From Ectocarpus siliculosus (taxonomy: Eukaryota > Sar > Phaeophyceae > Ectocarpales > Ectocarpaceae), in the NCBI GenBank assembly GCA_000310025.1, contig FN649758.1, positions 4,005,249-4,069,248 on the forward strand: a DNA stretch of 64,000 nucleotides. Reading direction: 5' to 3'. Shown here piece after piece: positions 12,801 through 26,100 of the stretch. The position numbers and the translations under genes were made by a program. How positions within the stretch are numbered: position 1 is the stretch's first letter; each line of letters opens with the position of its first letter. The notes below the pieces were generated by a model. It had not been told where the DNA came from. It saw nothing but the letters and a program-made list of their open reading frames with translations, and searched no databases.

Positions 12801-15800
12801 GTACATCCTTCACGGGGGTCAGTGCGGGGTCTGACCAAAGAGAGTGTATACGCGACTGCAGTTCTGGGATAGTATTGGCTCTGTCATACGTCGAGAATCG
12901 CCTTGTTGGATTCAAAAGAAGCCAATATATCATGTATCGTCCTGAACGGTGTTCCACACGGATGAAGGGATCGGCGTCACAATACCGTAGTCGAGCAATT
13001 AGATACGGCAAAGCACGGCGCAGGAAGGGTTACCTCAAGGTGCAAAGCGCTCGGATTCCAGTGAGCTCGGCCGCCCACCGCCCAGGCAACGGCTCCTGTT
13101 CGGGATCTGTTGCGTCGTACACTGCTTTCCACCCGTCCTGCTGAGACTCGAACTCGTCCCGCAGGCCCTTTCGTTCGCGTTCGTGGTAGTTGGTGACCGC
13201 GTTGTCATGACGTGCGGCAAACGAAAGCGAGAGTTATGGGTGCACGTTGAACAGTGTCTAGTTTGCATATATCGAGAAAGCGTACCACGCTCGCCGTAGC
13301 TCAAGAGTACTGGATCACAGGTCTTCGGGTGAACCAATACAGCACGGCCTTGAAACGGAAGCTAAACTGTGTGAATAAAAAGATAACAACGCGGTTGATT
13401 GGTCTACGTATCAAGATCATTCAAGTTGGATATTTCGAGTGTGAAACGTTGGCCGGGCAGGCGTCATAATCGCACCCGTCTGATGCAATTTCTCCCCGTC
13501 TTGTCACAGATCTTCCTACGACCACGCGAAACAACAGGACAACAAAAACGCGTTGAACAACCAAAAAACACCGACACCTACGTCAAACGCGGGTAGCTCG
13601 GCAAGGCGACACAAGGCGTCCCAATTCTTGCTCTCCAACCACTCAGGACAGGGGTTTTCGTGCGGGTTGTCGAGCCCAGTACCCCCGGTCAGGAAGAACA
13701 GCCACTCCGCCTAAGCACCATTTGCAGTGGTCATAAGGTCCAATACATTGCGATGTTATGAGGTGGGGGAGTCTATGACGAAAACAATGAGGGGGGGGCG
13801 ATTGGAGTCAAACAAAATAGCCATTTGGTCGGGTGGCATATAGTGCTGCGCTAGGCGGAAGCGAGTTGCGCACGATGCCATGTCCATGCTGCCAACCAAA
13901 GGTAGGATACCGTGGTCAGAATCCGAGAAGCTGGGAAATACATCGCTCAGATTTCTCACGCCATTCAGTCAAGAATGTGCTGTGCTCTGCCATTGCAACT
14001 TCCCCGCAGACCATCCATTGAACTTGACCGAACGCGGCCAGCGTTGTTTCAAACACGTCGGCGAGCAGAATGAGCGTTCCCGACGTGTCGTACTTGCAAT
14101 CTTTGCTCTGCAGAATATGAGCGAGGCGAACAAGAGGAATATCACCTGGTCGACCTCCCCCTTGCCGCCCATTATTCTCGTGCACAGGAGGAATGCAAAC
14201 AGCAGCTTGTCCTTCTCCAAAAGGCTCCGGCACACGTTCTAGAAGGCAACGCAACCCGCGTCGCCATGATGCCATAGTCGCATTGTTAGAGAAGGGTTGC
14301 ATCGAGCGGAAGAAACAGAGGCGAACACCACGGAAAGGTTAGGTGTGCTCTTGTCGTGTGAGGACAAGCTTTGCCGCAGGGATTCTGTTCCAGTGGAATA
14401 TGGTTCAACAGATATGTTCCTCTCGTATTACAGGCGTATACAAGGAATAACAGGCAGTACAGACCAGGGCTGGTAGATGAAGATAAACCGGTGGCGTTAC
14501 GTTTTGGAGCAGGAGTGCTCTCGAGAATCCACGTCTCGAATCTACCCCCAGGCCTACATTTCGCCAAATCTCGCCTAGAACAAGGTGCCGGAACAACGGG
14601 TGTCCGTTGTGCAGGCTACGAACAACGACATAAGGAAATGTGGGTTCAGGCCCCTGCCTCCATATGATGGGCACCTTACTAGTTCGGATTTTTCCGTATC
14701 CTGACCCCGCTCTTCTCCTAGACATACAATGTCCCAGAATGCTCTTTTTCTAGTTGTTCTGGCCCCCCCACATCTGAAATCAACGAAGTGTGCTACAGGG
14801 AGTATTGGCGGTTTCCAGGCGTATGAAAGAATGCCGAGTGCTTGATGACTTCACTCCACGTCCACTAGTTGCGTAATTCCTCTCGAAGAATGGCACCTGG
14901 TACAAAGCGAACGTGAAGTGCGTGTCCAACTTCTCGAGACGTGTGGGGATGTCCCTGCTCTTTTCACTCCTGTGTATGCTCGACACGAAGAGGTTGATGA
15001 ACCAGGTCAAGCTGTACTGGTACACCGGCTCGATGTTGGCCAGGTCGGAGATGCAGAAAAACAGGATCTGACTGGAGTAGGCGATCGGCGTGTACCCCCG
15101 GCGAACCTGGAGTACGAGAGTAGAGGACGAGAAACGGAGAGGGGAGTACCGATAAAGGTGTGTCGAAACTGGGCGTCAACCTGAAAATCACGGTGCGACC
15201 AGCAGGTGAAACAGGCTCGAACGGGATGTAGCCAGCGTCTCCCAGAAGTTGCCAACAGAACCGACGACGCAATGGGCGCAGAGCCGCGAGGGTATTGCCT
15301 TCTCTCCGTTGGGAACAACTCAATCGTTGACGATACATTGTACGAGATATATCGGGACAAGGACTCGGAACAAGCGTTCATCCAAAATCTACAGGAGTCG
15401 GGGTGGGTATGAGCCCGAGACTTCGATTTCTACAGGGGACAGATTTTCTGCTTATATTGTAGGGGGTGAAGAACGTGCGTCCGTTGAATCCCTTAAACAC
15501 CCGAGGGAATCCCGCAGTCCTTCTCTGTTGCAGCACACACCTCATCGATATCCTTCTCCGTGTTGTCGGCGACCACTTGCTTCACCTTGATGTCATCGGA
15601 AAGTACCTACCATTGTCGAGAGGAGAGCCGGCAAGCAAGTTGTGGCAGGGCGACGACGAAGGAGCGACAAATATATTAAAAAAAGTCAGCGGTGGGCGTG
15701 CTTTGCCACTTGGAATCCTTTCATTGTAAATATCTACTTGTTGTTCGACCCGGCCGTTGATGCCGTTATTTGAGGGCCGACCCAACACGTTAGGAAGGGC

Positions 15801-18800
15801 GGTGGAAGCGACGTAAGATGCGAGTAACACATGCGCTTTGGCCACCTGTTGATAATGCTCCACATTCTTGATATCTACATCAAGCTTGAGTAGACAGAAA
15901 GCATGCATCACCGTTCCCGTGAACACGCCCTTGAATCGTCCATTTCCGTTTCCCCACCGAACGTTCGATTGCATTAATAATACATGTGTAGCACATGAGG
16001 CATGTTCTATCCTTGACGTCGATTGGGAGAGTTATGGCTGAGGTGTTGTCCTTTCGGGAATTCTACAATTGAAAAGGGGATGTATCAGGGGGGGTGCTCA
16101 TGGGCTCACATTGTATCGTGCGGAGCAATGTGGGGTGCGCGGTAAAACCACAGAGAGAAGTTCTTTAGTCTCTCGTGGGATTAGCCAACAACAAGCTGAA
16201 CACTTCATTCAGCATCTTGTGGGACCAACAACAAGCGCTCTGTCTCGCCTTTGACTGGGATAGCGTCTCGATGGCCGTCTGGTCTTCCAAGATGTTTCCC
16301 TCCGAAGACGACAGGATATGAAGGATCTTGTCCTCGATTTCTTTAAGGGTGCGCTTGTTCTCCGCTCCCGCCAGGATAAGCTTGTTCTTCTGCTCTTCCA
16401 GATCTGGCCGCTCGTTCTCGACCACAATGCCGAGCAACTAGTTTTCAGTGGAATGTTACAGAGCAGGTAGGGTCGGGTCACACACACGGAATTTGGAGTT
16501 CTCTTCCGCGTTATATGATTCGCCATGGTGTCATTGTCCACAAGACGCGCCGTGCTCGATGAAATGAACGTAATCCCGTTTATTTTCTCATGCCAGCAAC
16601 AGCTCTTGCTTGTCGGTGCACAGTGCAATGTGCCCCACACCCGAGTACTCTACGCGCACCACGATACCACCAGATGGAAACGAAGTGCTAGAATACAAAT
16701 CTTCGGCCATAACCAACACATCGCGGCCGAAAACCATTTTTTCCCAGCATCCAAACCAAAGGCCTCCCTTCGTACCTGATCCTGCAGTCCTTCTGGGGTA
16801 ATCATGAAGTTGAGCAGGGTGACCTTAACGCTGATCTCAGGCAGGTAGTGCGGGTTCCTCAGCTTGGTCGTGATGTAGAATCGGAACGTCTCGCTGTACT
16901 CCACGGTTGAATCTCCCAGCCGGATGCAATCGCACCCGCCCTGCTTGAAGATCTGCTTGAGCAGCAGCGGCTCCAGCGAAGGGTCCAGCTCTTCGCCCAC
17001 GTTTTCCAGAAGCACCGGCTGCCCGAACTGTATTTTGATTTTTCGTTGCATCAGTGTTCCACAGGATGAGAGCAGGAGGGAGAGGGGGGGGGAACTTCGG
17101 CGCGATGACAAGAACAGATTGAGTGAACGAAGAACCTAGAGTCGAGTTATGCCAGAGGCAAGCGGCCACCGTCCGCGAAACCTTCCCCTCCTCACCTGAA
17201 CGGCATTCTCCAGAGTCCGCAGGTAGTCCCCGTCGGTGAGCTTGATCACGGTCAGCTTGTTCTCCCGTTCCAGGTTTTGAATCCACTGCTCACAATCGTT
17301 GTTGATCATGTTGGTGGCGGTGTCGTGGCGTAAATGTTTTCGATGAGAAATTGTTGGCAAGACAGAGGAATGGACGACTTAGGAGGCGCACTATGGTTTG
17401 ACCGTCATTGCCATGTGCTGTTTCTCATACCTTGTTGGCCTGCCCTTGAGGGTCGATCATTAACGGCCATCTCCTGGCGTTGAAGACGATGATGCCGTTG
17501 TCCACGCTAAAACCATCTGTTGGGAGCCCGTCGATGTTCCACTGGCGGACTAATACCGGGTCCCCAAGCGTGCCTGGTGATTGGTGAAAGCAGGAACCCC
17601 AACAAATTTCGAACGAAGGTGTGGTACAGAGTCGTCAGTATTGGGGAATGTACTCCTCGCCCAACTTTCCTCGGTGAGCCCGAGGCTCGGACAGGATCTG
17701 GGCGGACGTACCTATCCAATCTACAATGGCAGATACGAAGGGTTGTCGACGATGGGACGTGCAGTTCAGCAAAACGGCTCAAGTTCCGTCTGACCAAGAG
17801 TTGACTCCCCAACGAGGCAGAACCACACGCCGATAGGATTGGCTTGTCTCGGCGAGCCCCCTTTTGATACGATTCCCGCCGTTGTTCGCGCGCATAGGAG
17901 CTGAACTATCGGCGTCATCACTCGCACCGACATGTAGAATGATTCTCTCCCGAAGTTCAAAACCAGACGGGCGCGAAGGTGAACTCGAGACGAACAGGGA
18001 CCGATTGCGACGATCCCTTGCTAGGGCACCCACAATCCCCAAATTCTCACCCGACAGGGTAGGGCTTGCGGAACACGGTATGTTCTTGTCCTTGCACAGC
18101 GACACCCAATCCCCCAGCTGCCCATTCCTGAAGGTGGCCGTGAAGGGACCTAGGTAGGCCATCACACCGGCCGACACCAACACGTCTCCAGTGAGATTGA
18201 CGTACTTCACCCCGAGGCGGTCTGCGGACTCCAGCCACCGCGCCTTCTCGCCGCCCAGGCCCTCAATCAGCTGCTCCCAATCCAGCCAAAAAATCGTTTT
18301 TTCAGGGCGGCGGCGGGGCGGGTAGACAAGCGTTTGCGAAGCTGCAGGTGGCAGGGTAGATCGTAGGTATGATGTTTTCACGTCCCTGATCAACGTTCCG
18401 TGGACTCGATCAAACAGTTGCAAGATTACGGGAAAATGCCGAAGAGAGTTTGCGGACAACTCGAACAAGAGGTCGGAGCAATCAGCTACACAGAAAACCA
18501 AATGCCACGACAAATAGAAATGCTTTTTCTCATCGCGGTAGAAGCACCAGGTAGAAGATTTTCGATTTCGGATTTTCGCGCGTTCTTCGCGCGCTCTTCC
18601 TGATCCAATTTCCTCCCATTGCCCCTGTACCCAGATATCCCTACCTTCCTACCTTGTATCCCCAAACCTTGAGCCCCCCTGCCTTACCGTCGTCGCGCGT
18701 TCGAGCTTCTTGTTGGTGTTGTCCACCGAGTTTTCCAAGTCCGCCTTCTTCTTCAAAGCGTCATCGTACTGCCCTTGAAGCGCGGCGAGGCCGTCCTCCA

Positions 18801-19487
18801 CCGCTTGAAGCTCCGCCTGCGTAGTATTACGAATGCAATTTTTTACTCAAGGTGTGGTTGATGAGTAGGGTAGGTGAAGCAGAGGAAAGGTCGATATTGT
18901 AGTTAACAATGCTTTCTAATGTTTTTCCCTCTCATTGTTGTCCATAAACCCTTCATAATTCTATGCATGAGTTTTGTTTGAAAAGGATGGGGTTAAAGGG
19001 AAGACGTGACCCACTTACCCAATAGGCGTATGTCGCCACAGGCATGAAGACGTAATTTCATTTTTTCGCCACGGTGAAATTATCGAAAGTAACACATGCA
19101 AGCGTCTTGCCTGCTTAGCCCTGAGTTGCGCCATGGTAACCTCCAGTTCCTCTTCCGCCAGCTTGAGGGCTTCCTTTTTGGGTCCTACCACCTGTTTGGT
19201 GGTGCGCGCGCGGGAAGCTTGGTGGTGTTATCGCTACTCCAATAGAGTGGCGCTTGACCAACGTGAGCGGAGACTGTTTGTATAGCAGCAAAGAAAGTAC
19301 AGGCAGCGTGGACGGAACATCTCACGACACCAACCCCTCTATCAACGACAGCCATCGAGCCCGCCAGAAATCTAACGACAATAACGACAACAACAACAAC
19401 AACAACGACGACGACAAAGACAACAACAACAACAACGACAACAACAACGACAACGACGACGACGACGACAACAACAACAACATCAAT

Positions 19488-19531
<44 letters not shown>

Positions 19532-20068
19532 CCGCAGCGTAACAGTGTTTGGCGGCTTCCTACCTTCGCGACCCTATCGTAGGTCTCCATGGCGTACACC
19601 CATTTGCACAACCCTGCCGCAGCCTTCGAGGCCTTTTCGGCCGCCTCAGGAGTGAAACGAGGGTCCGTCACGTATTTCTTCCGGATCTCGGCCATGGTCT
19701 TGGCGGGAATGTTGTCCTTGTCGTACCTGTCAGAAAGGGGTCAGCGAGATCGAGCGGGTTGATATTCTTAGGAAAGGCCCATGTGCCGGACTGATGGTGA
19801 GAACTACGCAGTCGAGACTTCCCCGACCACAATCCAAATAGGTTGAGCACGCAGACAGAACATCCTCCGTGCTTGTGGCCTTGTTCCGAACAGTGTTACC
19901 CCCAAGAAGAAAAACGTACGCAAAACCTACGGTGCCAACAATGGTCCCCGTACACAGCGGTGTGTGTGCGTGTGTGTGCTTTTATTATTGGCATCGACCG
20001 CGCTAACCGGCTGACCAATGAAAATACGTCAGTCTCAGTGCGGTTTAAAACAGTGTGTGTGTGTGAGA

Positions 20069-20158
<90 letters not shown>

Positions 20159-23100
20159 CACCGGAGGAGGCATGCCAACAACACAAGTCACCCTTTGAGC
20201 TGCGCGATGAAGTCGGCCTCGCCGAGCATCTTCTGGCTGGGGCCCCAGAAGTCCATGATCCGTTTAGAGGGGTCCTCCGGGTCCGGTATCCTAACCGGCT
20301 TGATGCCGAGCATGACGCAGACGGCCTCGCAGACCACCTTTACGCCCATGGGCGGCTTGGCGAGGGCTTTCACCTCGTTGGTCTCGGACTGCTTGATTGT
20401 GTCCAGGGCCTGGGGTGGAAGAGTGCGGTGGTGATCGTGGCGACGGAGTTTGGGCCATTGTGTTGAGTTCGTTAGGTATTTAATAGGCATACTATCGAGC
20501 CAAATACGGTGGTACTTGATCGCAAGCAGGCGAAGCGGCTGAGGAAGGGGGGGAATAGGGGTTTGAAGAAATGTTATGGGAATATGAACGTTACGCGAAA
20601 GATTTTCGGCTGGCGGCACGAGTATTTCAAGTAGCCTTTTTCGGTCCTCTCCTAATCACAACGTTCCGACGGACTGTCTTACGACACATTTAAGAAAAAA
20701 ATTCTAAGCGAAAACATGGGTACAAATCTCCAAGGCTTGGATTACGATCAGCTGGAATTCACTTGCCACGCACTCATCCGTGCTACCAGGCACAATTACC
20801 TTGTCCGTCCAACTTCGCGCGTACCTTGATAGCAGCGTCCAGGGCAGGCATTGCGACGGACAGATCAGCCTCGACGGACTGCTTTCCCTTCAGGCACTCT
20901 GCTGCCTCCGCCTCGGCTACGGCGGCGTCGGCCTGGACCTCCGTCCGCTTAAGCTCCACGCCGGGGAGCTTGTCCTTGATCTCATCCATGAGCACCTCGG
21001 TGTCCATCTGGGACTGCGCCAGGACGGGCTTAAGAGCCTCCAGCTCTTCCTGTTGGACGTGGACAAGCCCGCGAGGAGGCACTCTTTAAGGCTAAGAAAA
21101 ATGGATGGGCCAGCTTTGCACAACATGTATCGAGAGTGCCGAGCTGCCTGGCAAGCAGGAGATGTCACGCATCCATCAATTCGTTGCTCGGACGTCGAAA
21201 AAAATACCTGGTCAATCAGCATGATGTCGACACCCTTAATGGCCAACCAAGCAAGCCAATGCATTAACTAAGCAGAGGCGTTCAGTACATCATTGGAAAC
21301 AGACTTTTCGTGGTGATGTTATGCTAGTAGGAACAAGCAAGCCGTCTTCCGACCTGCATGGCGTTGACGCTTTCCGTTGCGAAGGCGAGTTTTTCGAGCC
21401 CGACCTCGTACCGCTTTTTTGCTGCCGAGATCTCGTCTCTCTTCGCTGCCAGGGACGTCTTGAACGCCGTGATGAGCTCTAGGTAGCTTTGGGGTTCGAC
21501 GAGGGGAAATTTGACAAGTTCCAAACAGACGGTGGTGGAGGGTTTGAAAGGAAGCAAGACGGACTGATGCATGCTGATGGGTAGAAGCCAGCTGGGTGGA
21601 AGATGCATCAACTATGCTACGTCTCCTTCAAGACGGATCCAACGTCGGTGTTCGTCGCTGGCGCTGACTATAACTCTCACACAGCTGCAGTTGGTGGGGT
21701 GGTACCTATTGTTAGTTCTCCACACATCGAAACCAACATCGACAACATGTTCACAATCAGCTTCGAACATGTCCACAACAAAGGGCAAGCAGAAAACCTT
21801 GTCCCTTTCCACAATCGGAAGTCTCCGTTTCTCTCGAGTATCAACCACAAGGCGCGGAGTTAGATCCGTCGCTCAAAATCAACTGAGCCGCCAACGAATT
21901 CCTTACGCCCGACTAAACCCGAAACTTGAGCATGGGGTCAAGTGTCAAGGCGGAAGTGGGGTATCCCCTGGTTCAATGCCGCCCCTAACGTCTGGCCCTG
22001 AACACGGTACCTTGTCGGCGTGACGTAGTTCTGACGCTTGAGCTTCGACAAGAACTCCGCGGACAGGACCCGGGTGTCTTCGTGAAATCGCTGGCAGCTC
22101 TCCACGATAGAGCGGCGGGTATCATCCGAGTCGAACTCGACGCTGGCCAAGAACATCTCCGCCACCGCGACGAGGGCATCTCCGGGCCACGCCGTGAACC
22201 AATCTTGATAGATACGCGTTGGTTTCACGAAGAGTTGATGGCGGTGAACGTCACCCCACGCGACGAGGACGACACGCGTCAGCACGGGCAGACGGGGAGA
22301 GGGAGGTTGGTCGCTTTTAACGAACCAACACCATCTGCCATCGCCACGAAAATATCCCCTCCACCACACCGTTAAATGGACTGTGGCTACCTCTCATGCA
22401 GATGGATAAGAGCGACAGCATGACTCCGTTTCAAGTACAGCATGAGGTGGGTGTGTTTCCACATGAGAAAAGAAACCAACCATCGGTAGGAGATAACTCC
22501 CCTTGTTCGTACCTATAGCGCAGCAGTTGATGAGCGAAGGGAACTTTCTCAGCCGATCTCGGAAGGCTTGGCCGATGGGCGAGAAGGCGAGCACAATGTG
22601 GAGATTGGCCCTAACGCGGGTCAGGAAGTAGGCGTACAGCTGGGGCTGAGACATCTCCATCGCCGCTTTCCCATAAATTTTCTTCGCGAAAGGTCTTACC
22701 GCCTATTGAAATGTGACGGGTCGGTGGGAGTTAGTTCGCGTCGTTCTGGCTTGAGGGATTGAGACTTTTTCGATCGAACACCATTGATTCGGGGGTCCGA
22801 CCTCTACGTTGGATGAGGATTATTCGGCGACTATCATTTCGGAGGCTTCACAGCCAAAGGAAAACACATTGCGCGATACACGTCAGTTAGACAGCACGAT
22901 GTCTCGCCTCGCAGATGGCCACCCTCTCGTCGTTGGGGAAGATGTTTGGCACCTCCCCCGAGTTGAGCATGTTGTTGATGTCTTCCACGAACGACTCGTT
23001 GATAATCTGAGTGTCAGAAAACAAGAAGGCCATCGGGGTGTTTCCGGTCCCAGCCCCCTTGAGGACCGTCTTCAAGTCTTCCCTCCACTCCGTGTGGCCG

Positions 23101-26100
23101 TAGTTCTTGCTAATCTCGATCTGAGTATTCGTTTGATATCAAAATATGGCACGCGAACGAGTGGCAACGTCAACCGATGCCCTAGCGGTGTTGAGTCAAC
23201 ATCCGTAAAGCTGTTGACAGGTAGGTTGTTGCGGTCGCGAACGTCTTTGAAAAAAAAAATGTGAGGGGCTCTCGGGCGCATGTGTACCTACCCTGATCTC
23301 TCGCATGGATTCGTTTTGTAAGATCTCCTTCAAAACCCTACAACCATTTATTAACCAGACCAATTCGTTGAGCCATCAACACCAGGAAACAATATAGGGC
23401 AACAACAGTGCGAAATTCACTTCATGAAAGGGTCATTGAACAACGAATCTCACTGGTGTACGTTCCCCACATACCTGAAACAGCGTGTAGTCTGCCATGT
23501 GGACGGCCAGCCTTGTACAGCTCTGCCTTCCAGACCCACCAACGCCGACGAGCAGACCGTTGCCTCCAGGCATCTTTAACAACCTGTGGATTAGTTCGGC
23601 GTCTTTCGGTCACCCAAGGCAGCGTTCTACCTCCGACGAAAGATACCGGGTATTGTACCAACTCGGTGCCACGTTGGCTCGTTTGTCGGGTGCGCTTGTA
23701 CTGTGAACACGAAATATCGTTCGGATCAAAAGAAGCAATGTTTACGAGAGTTCTCTGCGTTACTCGCTCGGACCCTCGGTATTTGGGTCTGTGCTAGGAG
23801 CAGTCTACCCCCGCCCTAGCGGGGCGTCGGCCGTGATGAAGAGGTTCGGGGAGATAAAAAAGTGTTCCGGGAACCTGCCATCCACCGGGGTAAGTAAGCC
23901 TCGTTTCCAATCACCTCACCGAGCGAGACGGCTGACGTGTTCCACCGCAAACATAAACATCACGAGGTCCATCGGCTTCCGCGAGCGCGCGTTGTAGTCG
24001 CTGAGGGACTGCACCATCCTCTCCTGCAGCTGATCCAAGTCCGACACCTCGTCGTACGGCTAAAACAACAAGTTCAAAGGAAATGGAGTTTCCAGAAAAC
24101 AAGTTGGGGTTAGATTGGACGTACGTTGGAAACGGCGACCAGTACCACCGTGGTACAGGCCTACTACGCGGCTCAAAAGTATATGGTGGACGGAGATGGA
24201 ACGCTATATTGGCGAACGAGAGGTGTATAGGACGTTTGGTGCGACCATTCCTGTACGCCACTTTCTGATAGATAGACGTTGCAGCAGTTCTGCTGTCTGG
24301 TGGGGGAGGTTTTTTTCTGTCGGGGTTTTCGTTTCGCGTTGTGGCTCGGGTAACTGCCGTGTGCCAAATAGACCAACTAGGCATCGTCGTGTATTTTGTG
24401 ATAGTTAAAAAAAGCGGGGGTCTCGCCTTAGGGTCTGCTCCCTCTGGTGCGGTGTAGTCACCGAAAAAAAGCTTGCGAAGCTGCCCCGTTGTGATGGACC
24501 CCTCTCCCTCGATGTCCAGGTGCTTGCAGGCTTCGTACAGCTTCGTCCCAAAATGGGTAGAGATCTGTGCATATACGTACGGTGCGTGGCACGTTCAAAT
24601 ATTCATGAATTATCAACAGCGCGGTTGTGGCTACCGCCAGAGACACCACTCCGCATTTTTTTTAGTGCTCCCCCTTGCCGCATGTAAGGCTTCATTGTTC
24701 CCTCCGTATCGGTGCCAGGTACACTGGAATCTCGCGAGGGCGGCTCGAAAGCAACCCACCCGCCGCCTAGAATAGACGCATCGTATTTCACCGACATACA
24801 ACCACGGCGCGCGAGTGTGCGCTCGTGCCACCTCGTCCAAGTGCCGGAAGAATCATTCTCAACACACATCGCCAGCCAGGCGTCCACCGACCGTTTGTTT
24901 TGAGCTGCGTGTGTAACTACCGAACTCGGTCGACGTCAGCGGGGGTGGAAGCAAGTGGAAGGGATTGTAGTCTAGTTTCAGAGTGGAGAAGGAACTGAGG
25001 ATCTGCACCCCCTGTCACCTCGGCGACTGGCTGGCGCGCTATCTCGCGGCCGTGGAAGGTTGAGCTAGGGTCTATGGTCGTAAGGCTTCGGCCTCGAGTG
25101 GCTTCAGAGCACCTTCCATTCTGAAATTCGTAGGGCACATGCACTCATCACGCGGTTGCTCACCATGCCGTTCAAGTGCTGGAGGAACCACTCCCGATCC
25201 GGGTCATCCACCAATCGGTCCCCGAAAACACGGAGCGACTCGTGCACCCAAAGCCGCACCATGTTTGCTTTGCCGAACCCGTCTTTCGGTTTCACCATCA
25301 GGACGCCCTTTACGTTGTTGAGGTCCCGAATACGGAGCCAGACGGTGTTGTTCGTGTGTTCAGAGAAAGTGGACGCGCGAAAACGTGCTTCGGTTAGCCT
25401 CTGGAAAAAATTGTTGATTGTTATGTCCGAGAAACAAGATTCGCTTGCCGACAGCCTCCAGGTTGAAAAGGCTCAAGGTGTCCAGACGCGTCACCCATCA
25501 TGCAGAATCTACGTTGTTTCAAAGCGGATTAGCTCCAAGACTCTGTCTGCTCGAGCTTCGACAAGCATCGTTTGTTTCCTTTACTCGCGGGGCTTATTGG
25601 TTGGAGGTCGTAATCTATTCCCACTCAATGTACTCGGTATGGATCTTTCGACCACGCATGAATATCGGTTCGCCTTGTCAAAGTGGAAGAAAACATGGCC
25701 GCACGTGAGCACGTTTATTGCCGAAACTAAACCATTCGACAAAATAGTCAACGCTGGCTAGCCGTAGACTTCCATCAGTGTGCGTTTGACTGCCTCCCTG
25801 AAGCAAATGAAATATCATTGCCCACCACCTATCACGATCAAAACCACGTAATACATTAGACCCACCAGAACTTCGATCACCGAATACAGAGACCCCGTAG
25901 TCCAAGAATTGGAAATACCATGACCCAATCTATGCGTGTTACTCAAAGTCGAACACGTTGCACACCTGAATCACCCTACTGAAGTCACGGAGGTTGAAGG
26001 TGTAGTGGCTCTTGGTAGGAGTAGGTAGAAGGTTCTTCGTCGCGGAGCGGAAAGTGTCCAGGGTGGCTCCAACAATAGCCCCGGTGGTCGCCTTGATGTC

